A model generated the notes under the pieces. The model saw only the letters and a program-made list of their open reading frames with translations, was not told the DNA's origin and did no database searches. A program made the position numbers and the translations under genes. From contig CANTUQ010000109.1 in the NCBI GenBank assembly GCA_947683425.1, positions 774,501 through 838,500 on the forward strand: a DNA stretch of 64,000 nucleotides, written 5' to 3'. The stretch is from Excoecaria cochinchinensis. Its lineage: Eukaryota; Streptophyta; Magnoliopsida; Malpighiales; Euphorbiaceae. Positions 13,174-24,239 of the stretch are shown one piece after another. How positions within the stretch are numbered: position 1 is the first letter of the stretch; the number at the start of each line of letters is the position of its first letter.

Positions 13174-13313
13174 TTTGGTGCTTTCATTGAGAGACGAGGA
13201 CCAGTGCTCGAGCGGCTAGCACCTGATCGGCAGCGCCCAAAGCGGCCAGTCCCGACAAGCGGTCAGTGCCCGAGCGGCCAGCGCCCGAACACCTCTCTCG
13301 GGAGGGGAAATAA

Positions 13314-13509
13314 TGATAGCAATGCTAACTTCCAATCTCACATCGACTGGAGATGAGTTGGAAGTGGATCTTATAAGCCATGGACACCTTCTCCCTGTAC
13401 ACGCGTTTTGGGGCAAGGGCCCAGAAATGAAGCCGTGAGAGTTCCGGCGCAAGCGGACAATATGTACAGTGCCCGGTGCTCCCGATAAAAGTCAGAAATG
13501 GCTTTATCA
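13314..13509 (+). repeat. TRIM-1 right (3') LTR
   Basis: Second copy of the LTR with the same ends. It differs from the left copy by scattered substitutions and an insertion near GGGCCCAGAAATGA, so the element is not very recent. Confidence 0.9.
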
Positions 13510-14544
13510 AGAAGAAAAGAGAAAACTTGATAAAGTGAAGGGAAAAGCTATGATTGGGCTAGCTGCCTCTGCCTGCCTTTGCTTCTCAAAATTAAACTGT
13601 AACTTTTTTTATATTTCCGATTTATGATATATAGCCTTATTTACTGGGGATACTTTTATTTGATTTTTAAGAATATATATATATATAAAGAAGGTGGAAT
13701 CTTAATCTGAAGAGATGTCAGAAGGCGAGTGTGTCTTTGTGTGGGTGTGTATGTGCAGTGAGTCTGCACTAATATTCCCTAATGCTCAGTCTTTACCAGC
13801 TGTGACTCTCTTGGGATATTGTTTCCACTTTAATTTAGGTACATTTTTTACATTGGTTAAACATATATAGTTTCTGCTTTTTCATATTCAATTGTCACCT
13901 TATTTACTATTTTACTGCTGTCTTTTAGCTTGATTATTTAAATTTATGTTTATATTTGCTTGTAGTTGTTGATGTGTATGGAGTGCTGTTATTTGAAGCC
14001 ATGGCCACATTCATTGGGCAAGCAGCATAGTTAGAGTATTTTTTTTTTAAAAAAAATTTACTAATTGTAATACATTTTATTTATAATATATTATTGTTAT
14101 GTTATTTTATTTTAATAAATACATTTTCAATTATATTATTTGTGTCAATTATAATTTTTATAATATTGGTAATTATATCATTTAAAATTAATAAATAAAA
14201 AAATAAATTAAAATAAATATAAAAAAATTAAATTAAAATAAATAAATATACAAAAATCTATTAAATTAGCGATGGAATTCTGTGTCCCATCGCTAAAATT
14301 AGCGACAGATTGAGCATTTCCATCTCTTATTTAGTGACGGTCCAGATTCTTCCGTCGTGAATTTAGAGACGGATACGAGGCTTCCGTCTCTAAATTTAAC
14401 GACGGAACTGTTAAATTAGCGATGGATCCTGTTAATTCCGTCGCTAAATTTAGCGACGAACGATTTAGCGATGGAATTTGACCGTCGCTAAATTCCGTTA
14501 GCGACGGAATTCTGTTGCTATTCTTGCATTTTCTTGTAGTGAAA

Positions 14545-15777
14545 AATCACTATTGGATCAAATAAAATTTATACAGTTTTGCTGACAAAATACTCAAAAG
14601 TTGAAATTGTGCTAAAATAAACTGTTAATTAGAAAAAAAAATATAATATTGACGTATTAATATGATATAAATAAATAAAATATTTTATCTCAATTGGATT
14701 GGCTTAATTTTAATTTTATAAAAGTGAAATTTATACAATCGAAACATATAAGGTTTAGTTCAGCATTGCAACAGTTTGGGAGGCTTATTTAACCCTTAAC
14801 CCTTTACATCCATATATTCTACTTACTATATCTCTTAATTTCAATATATAACTCAAAACTTTCTCAACTTTTAATTACTTACCTAAACGGTCCCTGATAA
14901 ATGATATTGATTTTTGCCTGTTGACTTATAGAAATCATTGCATTTTTACGTTTCTTTTTTTCGGAGACTGTCCATGTAAAGAAATGGCCAGGATGGTGAC
15001 TTTATTTTGGTTTGTGTTGGATGGTTAATTACTCTCTGTCAACTTTACATAGGACTTCTATTGAAAATCATCAGTTCTAAATCATCGGGATAACTCTTTT
15101 TATACTAATTTGATGGGTTTTTTAGGGAAAATTGAGATTGAAAGGCACCAGAAAGTAATTATTTAAATTCATTAAAAAAAAAATCTTTAAATTCAGTATG
15201 CAAAAGTGTAGTTTGTGCATGAGTATTTGTTCTTTTCTGCAAAGTGTTAGCTTTTAAAAGCATTATTTGCAACTTGTCCTAAGAGAATCATATTCTTACC
15301 AAAATTCAGCTAACATGTCAATTTTAATAACATGATTCTGTTGCACTGCCCATTCCACATTTTAGAAGGTGACATAACCTTGAATCCATATTTTATATAC
15401 AGAGAAAGAGAGTTTGTTATGCAGAGTTTGGATAAGTTATACCCATGTGGAGATGGGATGTGGTCCTGTACTGGATTAGGATTCTCTTGCAGAGCATGTT
15501 GCCAAGCTCACCTCACATATAAAAGCCTACACCATATTTTTATTCTTGATGCATTTTTCTCTTTATTTATAAATAAGAAGGTTTTCCTTATAAATGTTTT
15601 ATTTATATAAAATGTCTTAACTAAGACATTCATCAGTTTCTGTAGAAAGGGTGGTACTGTATTCGTACTTCCACTATTTCTTGCTCTGTGTAATTGTGCT
15701 TTGCTCTGTGTAATTATGCTTCTAAGTAAGACTAAGAAACAACTGGTTTTCTAATTTGTATACAACCGTGTAATATT
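14545..15777. other. Spacer without supported gene
   Basis: About 1.2 kb of A/T-rich DNA between CACTA-2 and the host-gene region. An open stretch at 15332-15610 with several Cys residues has no family resemblance that I recognise and is not called a gene. Confidence 0.4.
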
Positions 15778-16170
15778 TCCTTTGGGCTGAAATTTTATAA
15801 TTTATATATGTATGGTTATGTAATCAAATATATTATTATATCTAAAAAAGTTATAAATAGGAAAAATATATCTTGAGTTCCTGAACTTTATAGGTTTTTT
15901 ACATTAAATATCTATACTTTTAAAAGTTGAGATTGGGTTTTTATATTTTTTTGGACCAATTAGATTATATCCAATTTAGACGGAATGGACCAAACTGAAA
16001 TGTATGTTCTATTAATTTTATTTGAGTTCAATTTAAAATAACTGTAGAATCTACTAAGTGATAAAATATTGAAACAGAATTCAATTTATCACTTTTTACA
16101 CGTTTAAGATTGTATATTTTTCAATTCTTTTATAAGTTTTATTGTCATTTTAAGTTCGTGAAACTAATAT
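15778..16170 (+). repeat. Direct repeat copy A of the host gene's 3' flank
   Basis: This block matches 22349-22760 in the same orientation over about 390 bp with many substitutions and small indels. Shared stretches include TTTCCTTTGGGCT, GGTTATGTAATCAAA, GGAAAAATATATCTTG and GATTATATCCAATTTAGA. The second copy starts about 270 bp after the stop codon of the 255-codon gene. It may be a leftover of a tandem gene duplication or a dispersed repeat present twice. Confidence 0.8.
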
Positions 16171-16552
16171 AATATACATTTCTATTCTGTCGATTTTATT
16201 TAAATTAAACTTAATATAAGTAATCCTAAGAGTAAAACAATTCAATGTCAAACTTGCCTCCTCTCTCAATCTCTTTTTTTTTTTCTCTCTTTCTCTAAGC
16301 TAAGAGCAAAACAATTTAATTTTTTTTTCAGTTTTCCCTATAACCCACATACTGGAATTGTGATCCAGTGCGCAGTGTGTGCACTGTCTGATCAGACGTG
16401 GCACGTATTGCGTATGAATGCATCTAATGGCGCCCAAACATGGTCCTATTCAAAGAAGTTTTTGAAAAAAAAAATATCACTACTAGCAACTCTCATCTCC
16501 GGTCGCCGGTCAATTCAGAAAAGCATCACAAGCTTCCCAAATTTGACAGAAA

Positions 16553-16591
16553 ATGGAGATATGGGAATACATATCATCAACAGCAAACTAA
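16553..16591 (+). pseudogene. 12-codon relic of the first exon of the membrane protein gene
   Basis: Starting at an ATG in the same AAAATGG context, this reads MEIWEYISSTAN then TAA. The intact gene at 18102 begins MGIWEYITSTAN. DNA identity is high over these 39 bases, and the preceding GCTTCCCAAATTTGACAG is weakly similar to the intact gene's leader. Homology stops next to TRIM-2. It is a truncated duplicate of exon 1. Confidence 0.75.
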
Positions 16592-16598
16592 TGATAAA

Positions 16599-17219
16599 TG
16601 ATATACCGGTCACTGTTGATATTGTCCGCTTTGAATCTGGGCTCTCACGGTTTTAAAACGTGTCTAAAGGGTTAGAGGGTGTAGGATCCACTCGATCCGC
16701 TGAGTGCTTTCGTAGCTCAGGATGAGCACCAGCTTAGAAATTGTCGTCTTCGGGCATTGCCCTCTAACCCTCAAGGTTTTGTTTCTTGGAACGCGTCTAC
16801 AGGAGAAGGTGTCCATGGCCTTATAAGATCCACTTTCAGCTCTTCGCCAGCCGATGTGGAGTAGGAGGATAGCATACTATCATTATTCCCCCTCCCGAGA
16901 GAGGTCTTCGGGACTGGCCGCTTGGGCGTTGCCCTCGTCCCTCAATGAAAGCACCAAATAATACACCGGGTACTGTAGATATTGTCCGCTTTGGGCCTGG
17001 GCCCTCACAGTTTTAAAACGCGTCCACTCGATCTGCTGAGTGCTTTCGTAGTTCAGGGTGAGCACCCGCTTAGAAATTGTCCTCTTTGGGTCGTCTTCGG
17101 GTATTGCCCTCTAACCCTCAAGGTTTTGTTTCTTGGAACGCGTCTAAAGGAGAAGGTGTTCATGGCCTTATAAGGTCCACTTTCAGCTCTTCGCTAGCCG
17201 ATGTGGGATAGGAGGATCA
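16599..17219 (-). mobile_element. TRIM-2, minus-strand TRIM related to TRIM-1
   Basis: Read on the - strand, the 5' LTR is 17219-16959 and the 3' LTR is 16882-16599. They are separated by a short interior with the same primer-binding-site-like TGGTGCTTTCATTGAG as TRIM-1 (16956-16941) and a polypurine tract GGGAGGGGGAATAA next to the 3' LTR. Both LTRs share the CACATCGGC block, the ATAAGGCCATGGACACC region and GCGGACAATAT with TRIM-1. The flanking five bases (ATAAA and GTAAT) do not match, so the target duplication has decayed or the ends were rearranged. No coding capacity. Confidence 0.85.
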
Positions 17220-17224
17220 GTAAT

Positions 17225-17860
17225 TACCATATTTTTCAACCATTTTAGTGGAATATGGAATTTTTGTGAACTTGAGCGTATAATAAAAGCATCTAGATCT
17301 TTTCAGTTTACATAAAGAATCTATTCTATATGGTCCATTAATAAGATTAGAATCATTTGAAGAGGAATCAGAATCATATAACTTTAATGTTAGAGGTAAA
17401 CTTAATAAACTTGTTTGCGATGGTATTAGATGCCTGAGTATATAAAGTTTACAAGAAACTTTCACTTTCTAATGTATAAAGTTTCAATTTAAAGTTGGGT
17501 GCTCTGCTCTCCACTATATAGATGCCATCCTGTTTTCAAAAGAAAATTGTTCTTATTTAACATGAATGGCCCAATAATATTCTAATAATCATAGATAATG
17601 TTGTTTTAATACATCATAGATAATGTTGTTTTATGCTTCATTTAAATTATCATATCAACCCACAAATTAAGCTTTATATATTTTTTCTATTAATCTTACA
17701 GAGTGTTCTTTTTTTTTTTAGTGTGAAATTTTTATGCAATCCGAATACAAACTGTACACTTTCTGTCGCTTGGAGAGTAAATAGATAATGTGCCCGGCCA
17801 ATGAGTTGGAATCAAGTTCTTAATCACACATCAGATCAGCTATATTCCGACCTTTTTCTT
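17225..17860. other. Upstream region of the membrane protein gene
   Basis: About 640 bp between TRIM-2 and the presumed promoter. No element or gene is recognised. The sequence AGATAATGTTGTTTTA is repeated twice near 17594-17632. Confidence 0.4.
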
Positions 17861-17880
17861 TCTTATAAATATATAAAGAT
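17861..17880 (+). promoter_or_regulatory. Putative TATA box of the membrane protein gene
   Basis: CTTATAAATATATAAAG lies about 230 bp upstream of the ATG at 18102, a suitable distance for a core promoter with a leader of about 200 bases. It is the best TATA-like string in this part of the flank. The transcription start is not visible from sequence alone. Confidence 0.4.
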
Positions 17881-18101
17881 GTCTTTGCATTGTCTATTAG
17901 GGTCCCCTCTCATATCAATTTCAATTTCTTTTTTAGTCTGATCTTTCAGACCAAAAAATTTCCATTAGCGACCTAATCCAATTAAATCCTAACTTAGGAG
18001 GAGTGTCTAGGGTTTAACCATAAGCTTTCTTTATAAGCAAACATCAAAAAGAAAGATTGGATTTAGAGTTGGTGGAATGCTTTAGTATCTCATAACGGAA
18101 A

Positions 18102-21100
18102 ATGGGGATATGGGAATACATAACATCAACAGCAAATGCAGTGAATCAAAATGCTGTAAGGCCAACCGGGATCTTACGTTGGACATCTTACTTTTACTGC
18201 CGAGCTGCAGCTGACAAGATCACAGGCACTACCGTGCCAAATCTAAGCCAGCAGTTGCACTATCCCGAAATGGCCCAGTTTGCCACCAATTGTGCTAAAA
18301 ATGCTGCAGTTTTTGCCTGCCTTGAGGGTCTTAAAATGGTCCCCGGTATTTCTTTTTATTTATTTTCCCCTCATTTTATTATTGTTTCTCTAGGGAGATG
18401 ATTTGGTGCGCGCAACTTGCCGACGTAGTTCAGGTGCGCGCATTTGAACCATCGATCACTGTCTGATCGACGGGATGTGTGCCAGTGCGGTCCAGGTGCG
18501 CGCATCTGGACGGTCGATCACTGTCAGATTGACGGCATGCGCGCCAACACACGTATCTGCTGACACGGTCTAGGTTCGTGAATTTGGCGTGCACATCTGC
18601 ACCGTCAGATCGACGGGATGCATGCCGATGCTGTCTAGGTGCGCGCATCTGGATCATCGATGGCCGTCAGATCGACTGCATGCACATCGACTGGGTCTAG
18701 GTGTGTGAATTTGGTACACGCATCTGAACCATCGATTGCCATCAGATCGATGGCAGTCGATTTGACATGCGCGCCGATGCGGTCAGGTGTGTGCTAGTGC
18801 ACACTCACCGGATAAGTGATCTTCTAAGCCTTAACCTTCTAATTCTTTCTCTTATAAGGCAATCTTATATTAAACACATTAGTTTTGTTCAGGTGGAGGA
18901 GGGCAAATGTTTGAAATTATCTCACGCTCTGTTAAGCTTGTCAATCTGTTACTGGGAGGTTCATTAGATCTACTTGTCGTCAACTCCTTTGGCTCAGCTT
19001 TCCAAGTAGGTAAACTGTAGTGAATTAAGGTCCAAAGCTTTGCTTTTATATTTTATCATGGCTTTTAACAACAGATGCATAGAACTCTAAACTTTTTCTG
19101 TGTATTTTGTCCAGGCATTATTTAGATTCCTTCTTCTTCCTTTTATGTCAAAATTTTGGGGCATACCATTTAGGCAACTTGCAGGCTATCTTAAAGATGG
19201 CGCAGTTTGCTTTCTGAACGTTGGTAGTTTATCAGGTGGTAAGCTATGATTTTCTGTTAAGATATATGACATAAAATAGAATGAAATAAATAGTATTGAT
19301 AGATGTGCTGTGCTATTTTAGATCTCATGCTGTTTTCCGAGTTTATGTTGGTACTTTTGGTACTTTGGCAAGAATATGGAACCTGCTCTTTCTTGTAGAG
19401 GAAATAATTAATAAGTTGAGTTCTTTTAGTTAATTTTTTTTTTGTAAAATTCATTAAACTATAATATTGATTTCAATATCACAACATTATGTTTTCATGG
19501 ATATAAAATGATATGAATCTTAGTACCGTTTTAACTATTTGGGAGAATTATATTGAGTTCATGTCATACAATTTCCTTCTTTTGTTTAGTTGATCAATTA
19601 AAATTTTACAAAAAAAAAAATGCATGTGGTATTGATGATCATTTTAATCATTAAAGCATAATTCAGATGTGCAATAAATAAGGAAATATGATAGCAAATA
19701 ATAAAATTTGTAATGATTATAAATGTAATGTATATTTATGGATGTTTCAAGAGTAAAATAAGCAAAAAAGTATTAATGTTAAAGTAGTTTAACAGTTTTT
19801 TTATCAGTTAGTGTGCAATATTTTAATATAGTTCATGCTCCTCTATTGACATAAGAAGGACGATGATCTCTAGGTTATTGCAATAGGTATTGTCATACAT
19901 TCTTGAACATTGTTGTTATAGAAGGTCGGAGTGTTGCAATTGAAAATGTGGGATGCGTGCACAGAAAATAACTTACGATACATCCATGGAGTTGCTATGT
20001 TTATATGCTTGAACAGTTAAAGTGCTTAAGCTGTTCATATTAAGCTTTATTATATGCAGGGCCAGTTTGGCAAAACTTATGAAAACAGGTTTTTCAATTG
20101 AAAAAAGTTGTATTCCAAAAAATTGTATGTCGAAAAGTAAATGGCTGTTTGGTAAATAAAATTCAAAATGACTTATAAAATTAAAAATAGTTGTTAACTG
20201 TTTGGTAAATAAATGATTAAAAATGGCTTTTTAAAATAAAAAAATAAAAATAAACATAACATAAAAAAAATAAAAAATATATATATTATTTTCTTAATTA
20301 ATCATATATATTATTTTGTATGATAAAAAAAAAAGAGAAAAAAAATAACATAATTATTTTTAACGTCAGATAATTTGGGTGGTAGGATAAAATAAAGATT
20401 AAAAAAAATTATATTAGATATAATTGTTATTATAAAATAAAATAAATAATATTTTTGTCTAAAAAAATATTAAATCTGCTGCTTTTAAAAGCTGAAAATC
20501 AGTTTTTCCGAAAAGTTTCAATTTCTAGCTTTTTCTCATAGGAGGTTTTTTCACTTTTCAGAAAATTAATTTTTCTAAAATTAGCATTTATCAAACACTT
20601 ATTTTTGTCCCATAATCAGTTTTTTATCAAATAAGCAGTTTTTTAGCTTTCCAAAAGCAATGCCAAACAGGCCCGCAATATATTGATGTTAAAAACCAAC
20701 GTTATGTAATAACAAGAAATTCATGTTGGTAGATGAAAAAGAAAAATTAGTGTATGAATATAGCAAAATACTTATCATATTTGTCCGAGACATAAAAGTT
20801 ATTTACATACTTTAATTTAATAAAATGGTCTTCTAGAACTTGTTAATATTATTCCGGTTTTGAAGTACAAATCCAAGATCCTATTTGCTCTCATGCTGTG
20901 GTTTCTGCATGCAACTTTTGAAAGGACCAAATGGTAATGAATCGATGATTGTGTTGTGTGGCTTTATTTTCCATTTTTTTCTTTAGGAATCTTACTATGC
21001 GGTTGTTATTATAGACTAGAGACATGCCAATTGATTTCTTGTAATTAATCTCGCTGCCCACAGGATGTGATGGTGCTTCCCTGCTACGCTTATTGTTTGC

Positions 21101-22083
21101 TCTTGTAATCATGGGTTTCAATATCTTGTTAATGCTGCATCTACTTAAGATCTCTTCAGCTGTTTTATCTTCTCTTGCTTCCAAAATTTCAGGTATGCCA
21201 TGTTACCCATCAAAAGAACTTGCCTGTAAAACCATTAAGCATATTAATTACTTACCCTAAATGCCTCTGAGAGATTGCTTGATATAATGGCCATTGTTGC
21301 TGCATCTTGGTCCCTTGTGGAGTGCATATCTATCAATTTACAGTTTGAACTCTTACCGAGTCTGATATTTGCAACTCTGTTGTTCTAATGTATGACCTTG
21401 GCAGGAACAAGCATGATACTGAATGACAATAATAAGATCTATTCCTTTTGTCAATATTATCTCTTCCTGGATTGTATTTTCTTACGAAGACGATATTATG
21501 TTACATGTTGCCTCCCTGCTATTAATTGTTCTAGAAAGGGTTAATGGCGTCATTCATTGAAGCCTACATTGTTGTTTCACACTTTATATCTTTGTTTGAA
21601 GCACTTTAAGGATGTTTTTTTTTTTAATTAAAATGCATATGGTCGATTTATTACAATTTCAGATGCATTAACCACTTTCAACTGGCAGTTATATCTTTTT
21701 ATATGTGTTCTTGAGCTGAGACCTTGGCAACATGACATTGGCATGATTCACGTCAAAGAATTAATAAAGCGGAATCTTTAATCCCATCATGTTGGTTTTG
21801 TTGTTTAACTGCCTGATGACATTTGGCAAATGAGCATGTTGATGAATCTTTTCTTGACTTGTAGTTTTAGAAACTAATCCAACTGAACTGATGCATGTTT
21901 TCTTCGGGGGTTTAAATGGCAGTGCCCATATTGGTGTATGTCTTCACATTGCAACTGCCATATCTTGGTGCTGTATCCTCCCTTCCAACTGGCTTTGTTG
22001 CAAGAACCACAATTCTGGCTCTGGGCTTACTGATGACACCTTATACTCATTCTTCTAATGCGTCTTCACCATCTCCGAACTGA
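18102..22083 (+). CDS. Unknown plant membrane protein, 255 aa, five exons
   Basis: The apparently intact host gene. Exons: 18102-18345, 18893-19005, 19115-19235, 21064-21192 and 21923-22083, all with GT-AG introns. They total 768 bp, giving 255 codons plus TGA. The start has a good AAAATGG context. The protein begins MGIWEYITSTANAVNQ. Residues 58-81 carry AQFATNCAKNAAVFACLEG, and residues 82-85 are four glycines across the first junction. Hydrophobic segments at about 95-114, 120-130, 166-187 and 203-220 suggest a multi-pass membrane protein; the clearest is ALVIMGFNILLMLHLL. There is no obvious signal peptide. The exon 3 donor could also be three bases later, adding one Gly. I do not recognise the family and assign no function. 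Introns 1 and 3 carry a minisatellite and a MITE. Confidence 0.85.
18405..18790 (+). repeat. GC-rich minisatellite in intron 1
   Basis: Degenerate tandem units of about 62 bp, each starting near GGTGCGCGCATCTGGA and containing CATCGAT...GTCAGATCGACGG. Unit starts are seen at 18433, 18495, 18638 and about 18700. Its CG-rich composition contrasts sharply with the surrounding A/T-rich intron. Open frames across it are by-products of the repeat. Confidence 0.75.
20059..20674. mobile_element. hAT-like MITE in intron 3
   Basis: The ends GGGCCAGTTTGGCA and (inverted) GGGCCTGTTTGGCA match apart from one base. The subterminal parts are also loosely complementary: AAAACAGGTTTTTC against the AAGCAGTTTTTTAGC side. 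The GGGCC(T/A)GTTTGG terminus is common in plant hAT-type MITEs. No clear 8-bp target duplication was found. The element has no coding capacity and lies wholly inside intron 3. Confidence 0.6.
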
Positions 22084-22160
22084 ATTGTAGCCATTTCTTT
22101 GCACATTATTTGCATTTTCTACTTCAGAAAATGATGTGAGCAGGCTATTCATCGATGCCT

Positions 22161-22166
22161 AATAAA
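22161..22166 (+). terminator. Putative polyadenylation signal
   Basis: AATAAA lies 78 bases after the stop codon of the membrane protein gene, a typical near-upstream element for a plant mRNA 3' end. Confidence 0.45.
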
Positions 22167-22348
22167 AGGAAAAAGAAGGAAGAAGAAGATTATTGCTGCT
22201 GTTGGAATAGAAACCGTGAATCATTTTAAATGTGCAATGGCTTATTGAACATTGATGTTATGTTAGTTAATTTCTTCAGAAAATAACACTGATGTGAAAG
22301 GTGAAAAAAACATCAGGATGCCCATTTTTATCTGTATACATATTTCCT

Positions 22349-22760
22349 TTGGGCTAAGATTTTATGACTTATATAATTATATATGTACGGTTATGTAATC
22401 AAACATATTATTATATCTAAAAATATTATAAGTAGGATTTTTCAAAAAAAAATATTATAAGTAGGAAAAATATATCTTGGGTTCCTGAACTTGGCTTTTT
22501 ATATTAAATTTCTATACTTTTAAATGTTGAGATTGAGTCTTTATACTTTTTGGATCACTTGGATTATATCCAATTTAGATGGAATTGATGGAATTAAAAT
22601 GTACATTATATTAATTTCACATAAAATCAATTTAAAATAACTGTAGGATGTACTAAGACATAAAATATTGAAACAAAATTCAATTCATCACTTTTTATAT
22701 GTTTAAAATTGTATATTTTTTTAATTTTTTATATGTCTTACTAACATTTTAAGTTAATTT
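22349..22760 (+). repeat. Direct repeat copy B downstream of the host gene
   Basis: Partner of the block at 15778-16170. Together the two copies bracket the membrane protein gene. This copy has a short internal duplication of AATATTATAAGTAGG around 22425-22460 that copy A lacks. Confidence 0.8.
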
Positions 22761-22992
22761 GATGCGAAATTTGTAATGCCGAAAATTTAGGTGTTGTGAA
22801 TAGTATCTTTCAAGATACAAATAGTATATGTTAGAGTGAATAGTATCACAATACCTTATAATTAATTCAGATCAATATTATTCATGGTATTAATTAAATC
22901 AAGAAATTAAGCAATGGAAAAATTATTTTAGTAAGAGATTAGAGATTTAAAATATATTTTGAATATTTCCGGAATTATCTACTACTACCACC

Positions 22993-23049
<57 letters not shown>

Positions 23050-23050
23050 T
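22993..23050. repeat. (AAT)n microsatellite
   Basis: An uninterrupted run of about 19 AAT triplets, likely polymorphic in length. Confidence 0.95.
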
Positions 23051-23092
23051 TATATGCAAAAAGATAATTGGGAAATGCAGTCTTAAACATTA

Positions 23093-24232
23093 CTCTTTGT
23101 TTGGATCGAGAGAAGTGGGAGTAAGTGAGTGGAAAGTAAATTTAACAAATCTTACTTTCCCTTATTTGGTTTGTAAAATGCAAAAATGGAGACAGTAATG
23201 CAAAAGAAATAAGATTTTCCAATAAACTTTGTGTTCTAACTTTTCATTTTCTTTCAATTTGGAGAGAAAGTGGGGCAATTGGAATGAAGATGGGATATAA
23301 TTGTATGAAATTACCAATTTATTCCTCCCTCTATAAATATATCCTCACGTTTCTGATCTTTTCTTTCAATATTTTTCACGTAATATTTGATCCATGAATA
23401 AGATTGAGAATCGATAAGCAAGATCAGCTTCAGTAAGTCTCCAATCACTTGCTTGCCACCGGTAAGAAAATTGGAATCGGCATTCCTGGTGCATTCTCCC
23501 CAACTTGTACGTATAGAATTTTTTGTTTTCTTTGTCATTTGGGATTAGTTGTTTAAAGCCTCCATTGATAATAACAAACAAAAAGACGCTTCGGTCACTA
23601 TTATCTGCGAGTTAACTTCTCTCTCTGGTTTGGGGATTTTTATTAAATTGCTAAATTCTTCTTTGAATGTCACTACTCTGTTTTTCATCCACTAATCACT
23701 CCAGTCAAGCAAAGCTTGGTACAAGCTTAGTATTTCAAGGTACAATCTCATGCAAAGCTAGTTGTTGTTGAATGTTTGATGATCTCTTATTCGTTTTGGT
23801 TGCATAGAGTTCATTCTCTTTGAAAAATCTATGATTTGTTAAAAATTTAGATGGATGATAACTTTCAATTTTGCAAATAGATACACACTAGTCAGCAGTG
23901 TGCTTTACCTTGCATGACGTAATTGCTTTATATTATGCATGTCATTGTATATAAATTGTCTATTTCCATTTGAGTGATTATAGCTCTTAAATACTAGTAT
24001 TGATTTCAATAAAAATTGTAGCTATTGATATTATTACCATAAAATAATTTCATAAGAGTATAAATATCAAAATAACATATACTATTAGGAAAAAAATCTA
24101 AATTACTCTATATTTATTTTAAGTTACCAAACAAAGGAAAGAAAAATCAAAGGAAATAAAATTTATATTACTCTTATTTCCCTCATTTTCTCTTATTAAA
24201 GGAAATTCAATCTACTTTCATCCAAACAAAGC
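23093..24232. mobile_element. MITE-like element with TTTGTTTGGAT ends
   Basis: The left end CTCTTTGTTTGGATC and the inverted right end GCTTTGTTTGGATGA form a short inverted repeat. Inside both ends are further loosely inverted stretches (CTTATTTGGTTTG against a CCTTTGTTTGGTA arm near 24125). ATTA flanks both sides (23089-23092 and 24233-24236) and could be a target duplication. There is no credible gene inside. Family is uncertain. Confidence 0.5.
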
Positions 24233-24239
24233 ATTAGAC

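Larger units (their letters stand above)
12990..13509 (+). mobile_element. TRIM-1, complete terminal-repeat retrotransposon in miniature
   Basis: Two LTRs (12990-13173, 184 bp; 13314-13509, 196 bp) begin TGATAGCAATGCTA and end GCTTTATCA. The element is flanked by a perfect 5-bp target duplication AGAAG (12985-12989 and 13510-13514). Two bases after the left LTR is a primer-binding-site-like TGGTGCTTTCATTGAG (13176-13191), beginning TGG as expected for pairing with a tRNA CCA end. The purine-rich GGGAGGGGAAATAA just before the right LTR is the polypurine tract. The 140-bp interior cannot encode protein, so it depended on another element's enzymes. It lies inside CACTA-2 and is therefore younger than it. 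Confidence 0.93.
11228..14541. mobile_element. CACTA-2, non-autonomous CACTA element
   Basis: The right end (14530-14541) is a standard inverted CACTACAAGAAA terminus. The left end (11228, CAATACAAGAATA) is a mutated version. Both are followed inward by arrays of GCGACGG, CCGTCGCTA and TAGCGAC motifs (11248-11770 and 14265-14520). The trinucleotide AAA flanks both ends and fits a 3-bp target duplication, though in A-rich DNA this is weak. No transposase gene is present. A GC-rich leader-like stretch (11790-12150) and a complete TRIM (12990-13509) lie inside. The same kind of leader occurs in CACTA-3, so the two are probably relatives. Confidence 0.8.

Noticed and set aside
15332..15610. Cys-containing open frame as a small secreted peptide gene
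   Set aside because: No signal peptide, no recognised Cys spacing, no exon or promoter signals. A chance open frame is more likely.
18430..18657. Arg/His/Asp-rich open frame on the - strand in intron 1
   Set aside because: It follows the 62-bp minisatellite units and has no start context, homology or splice support.
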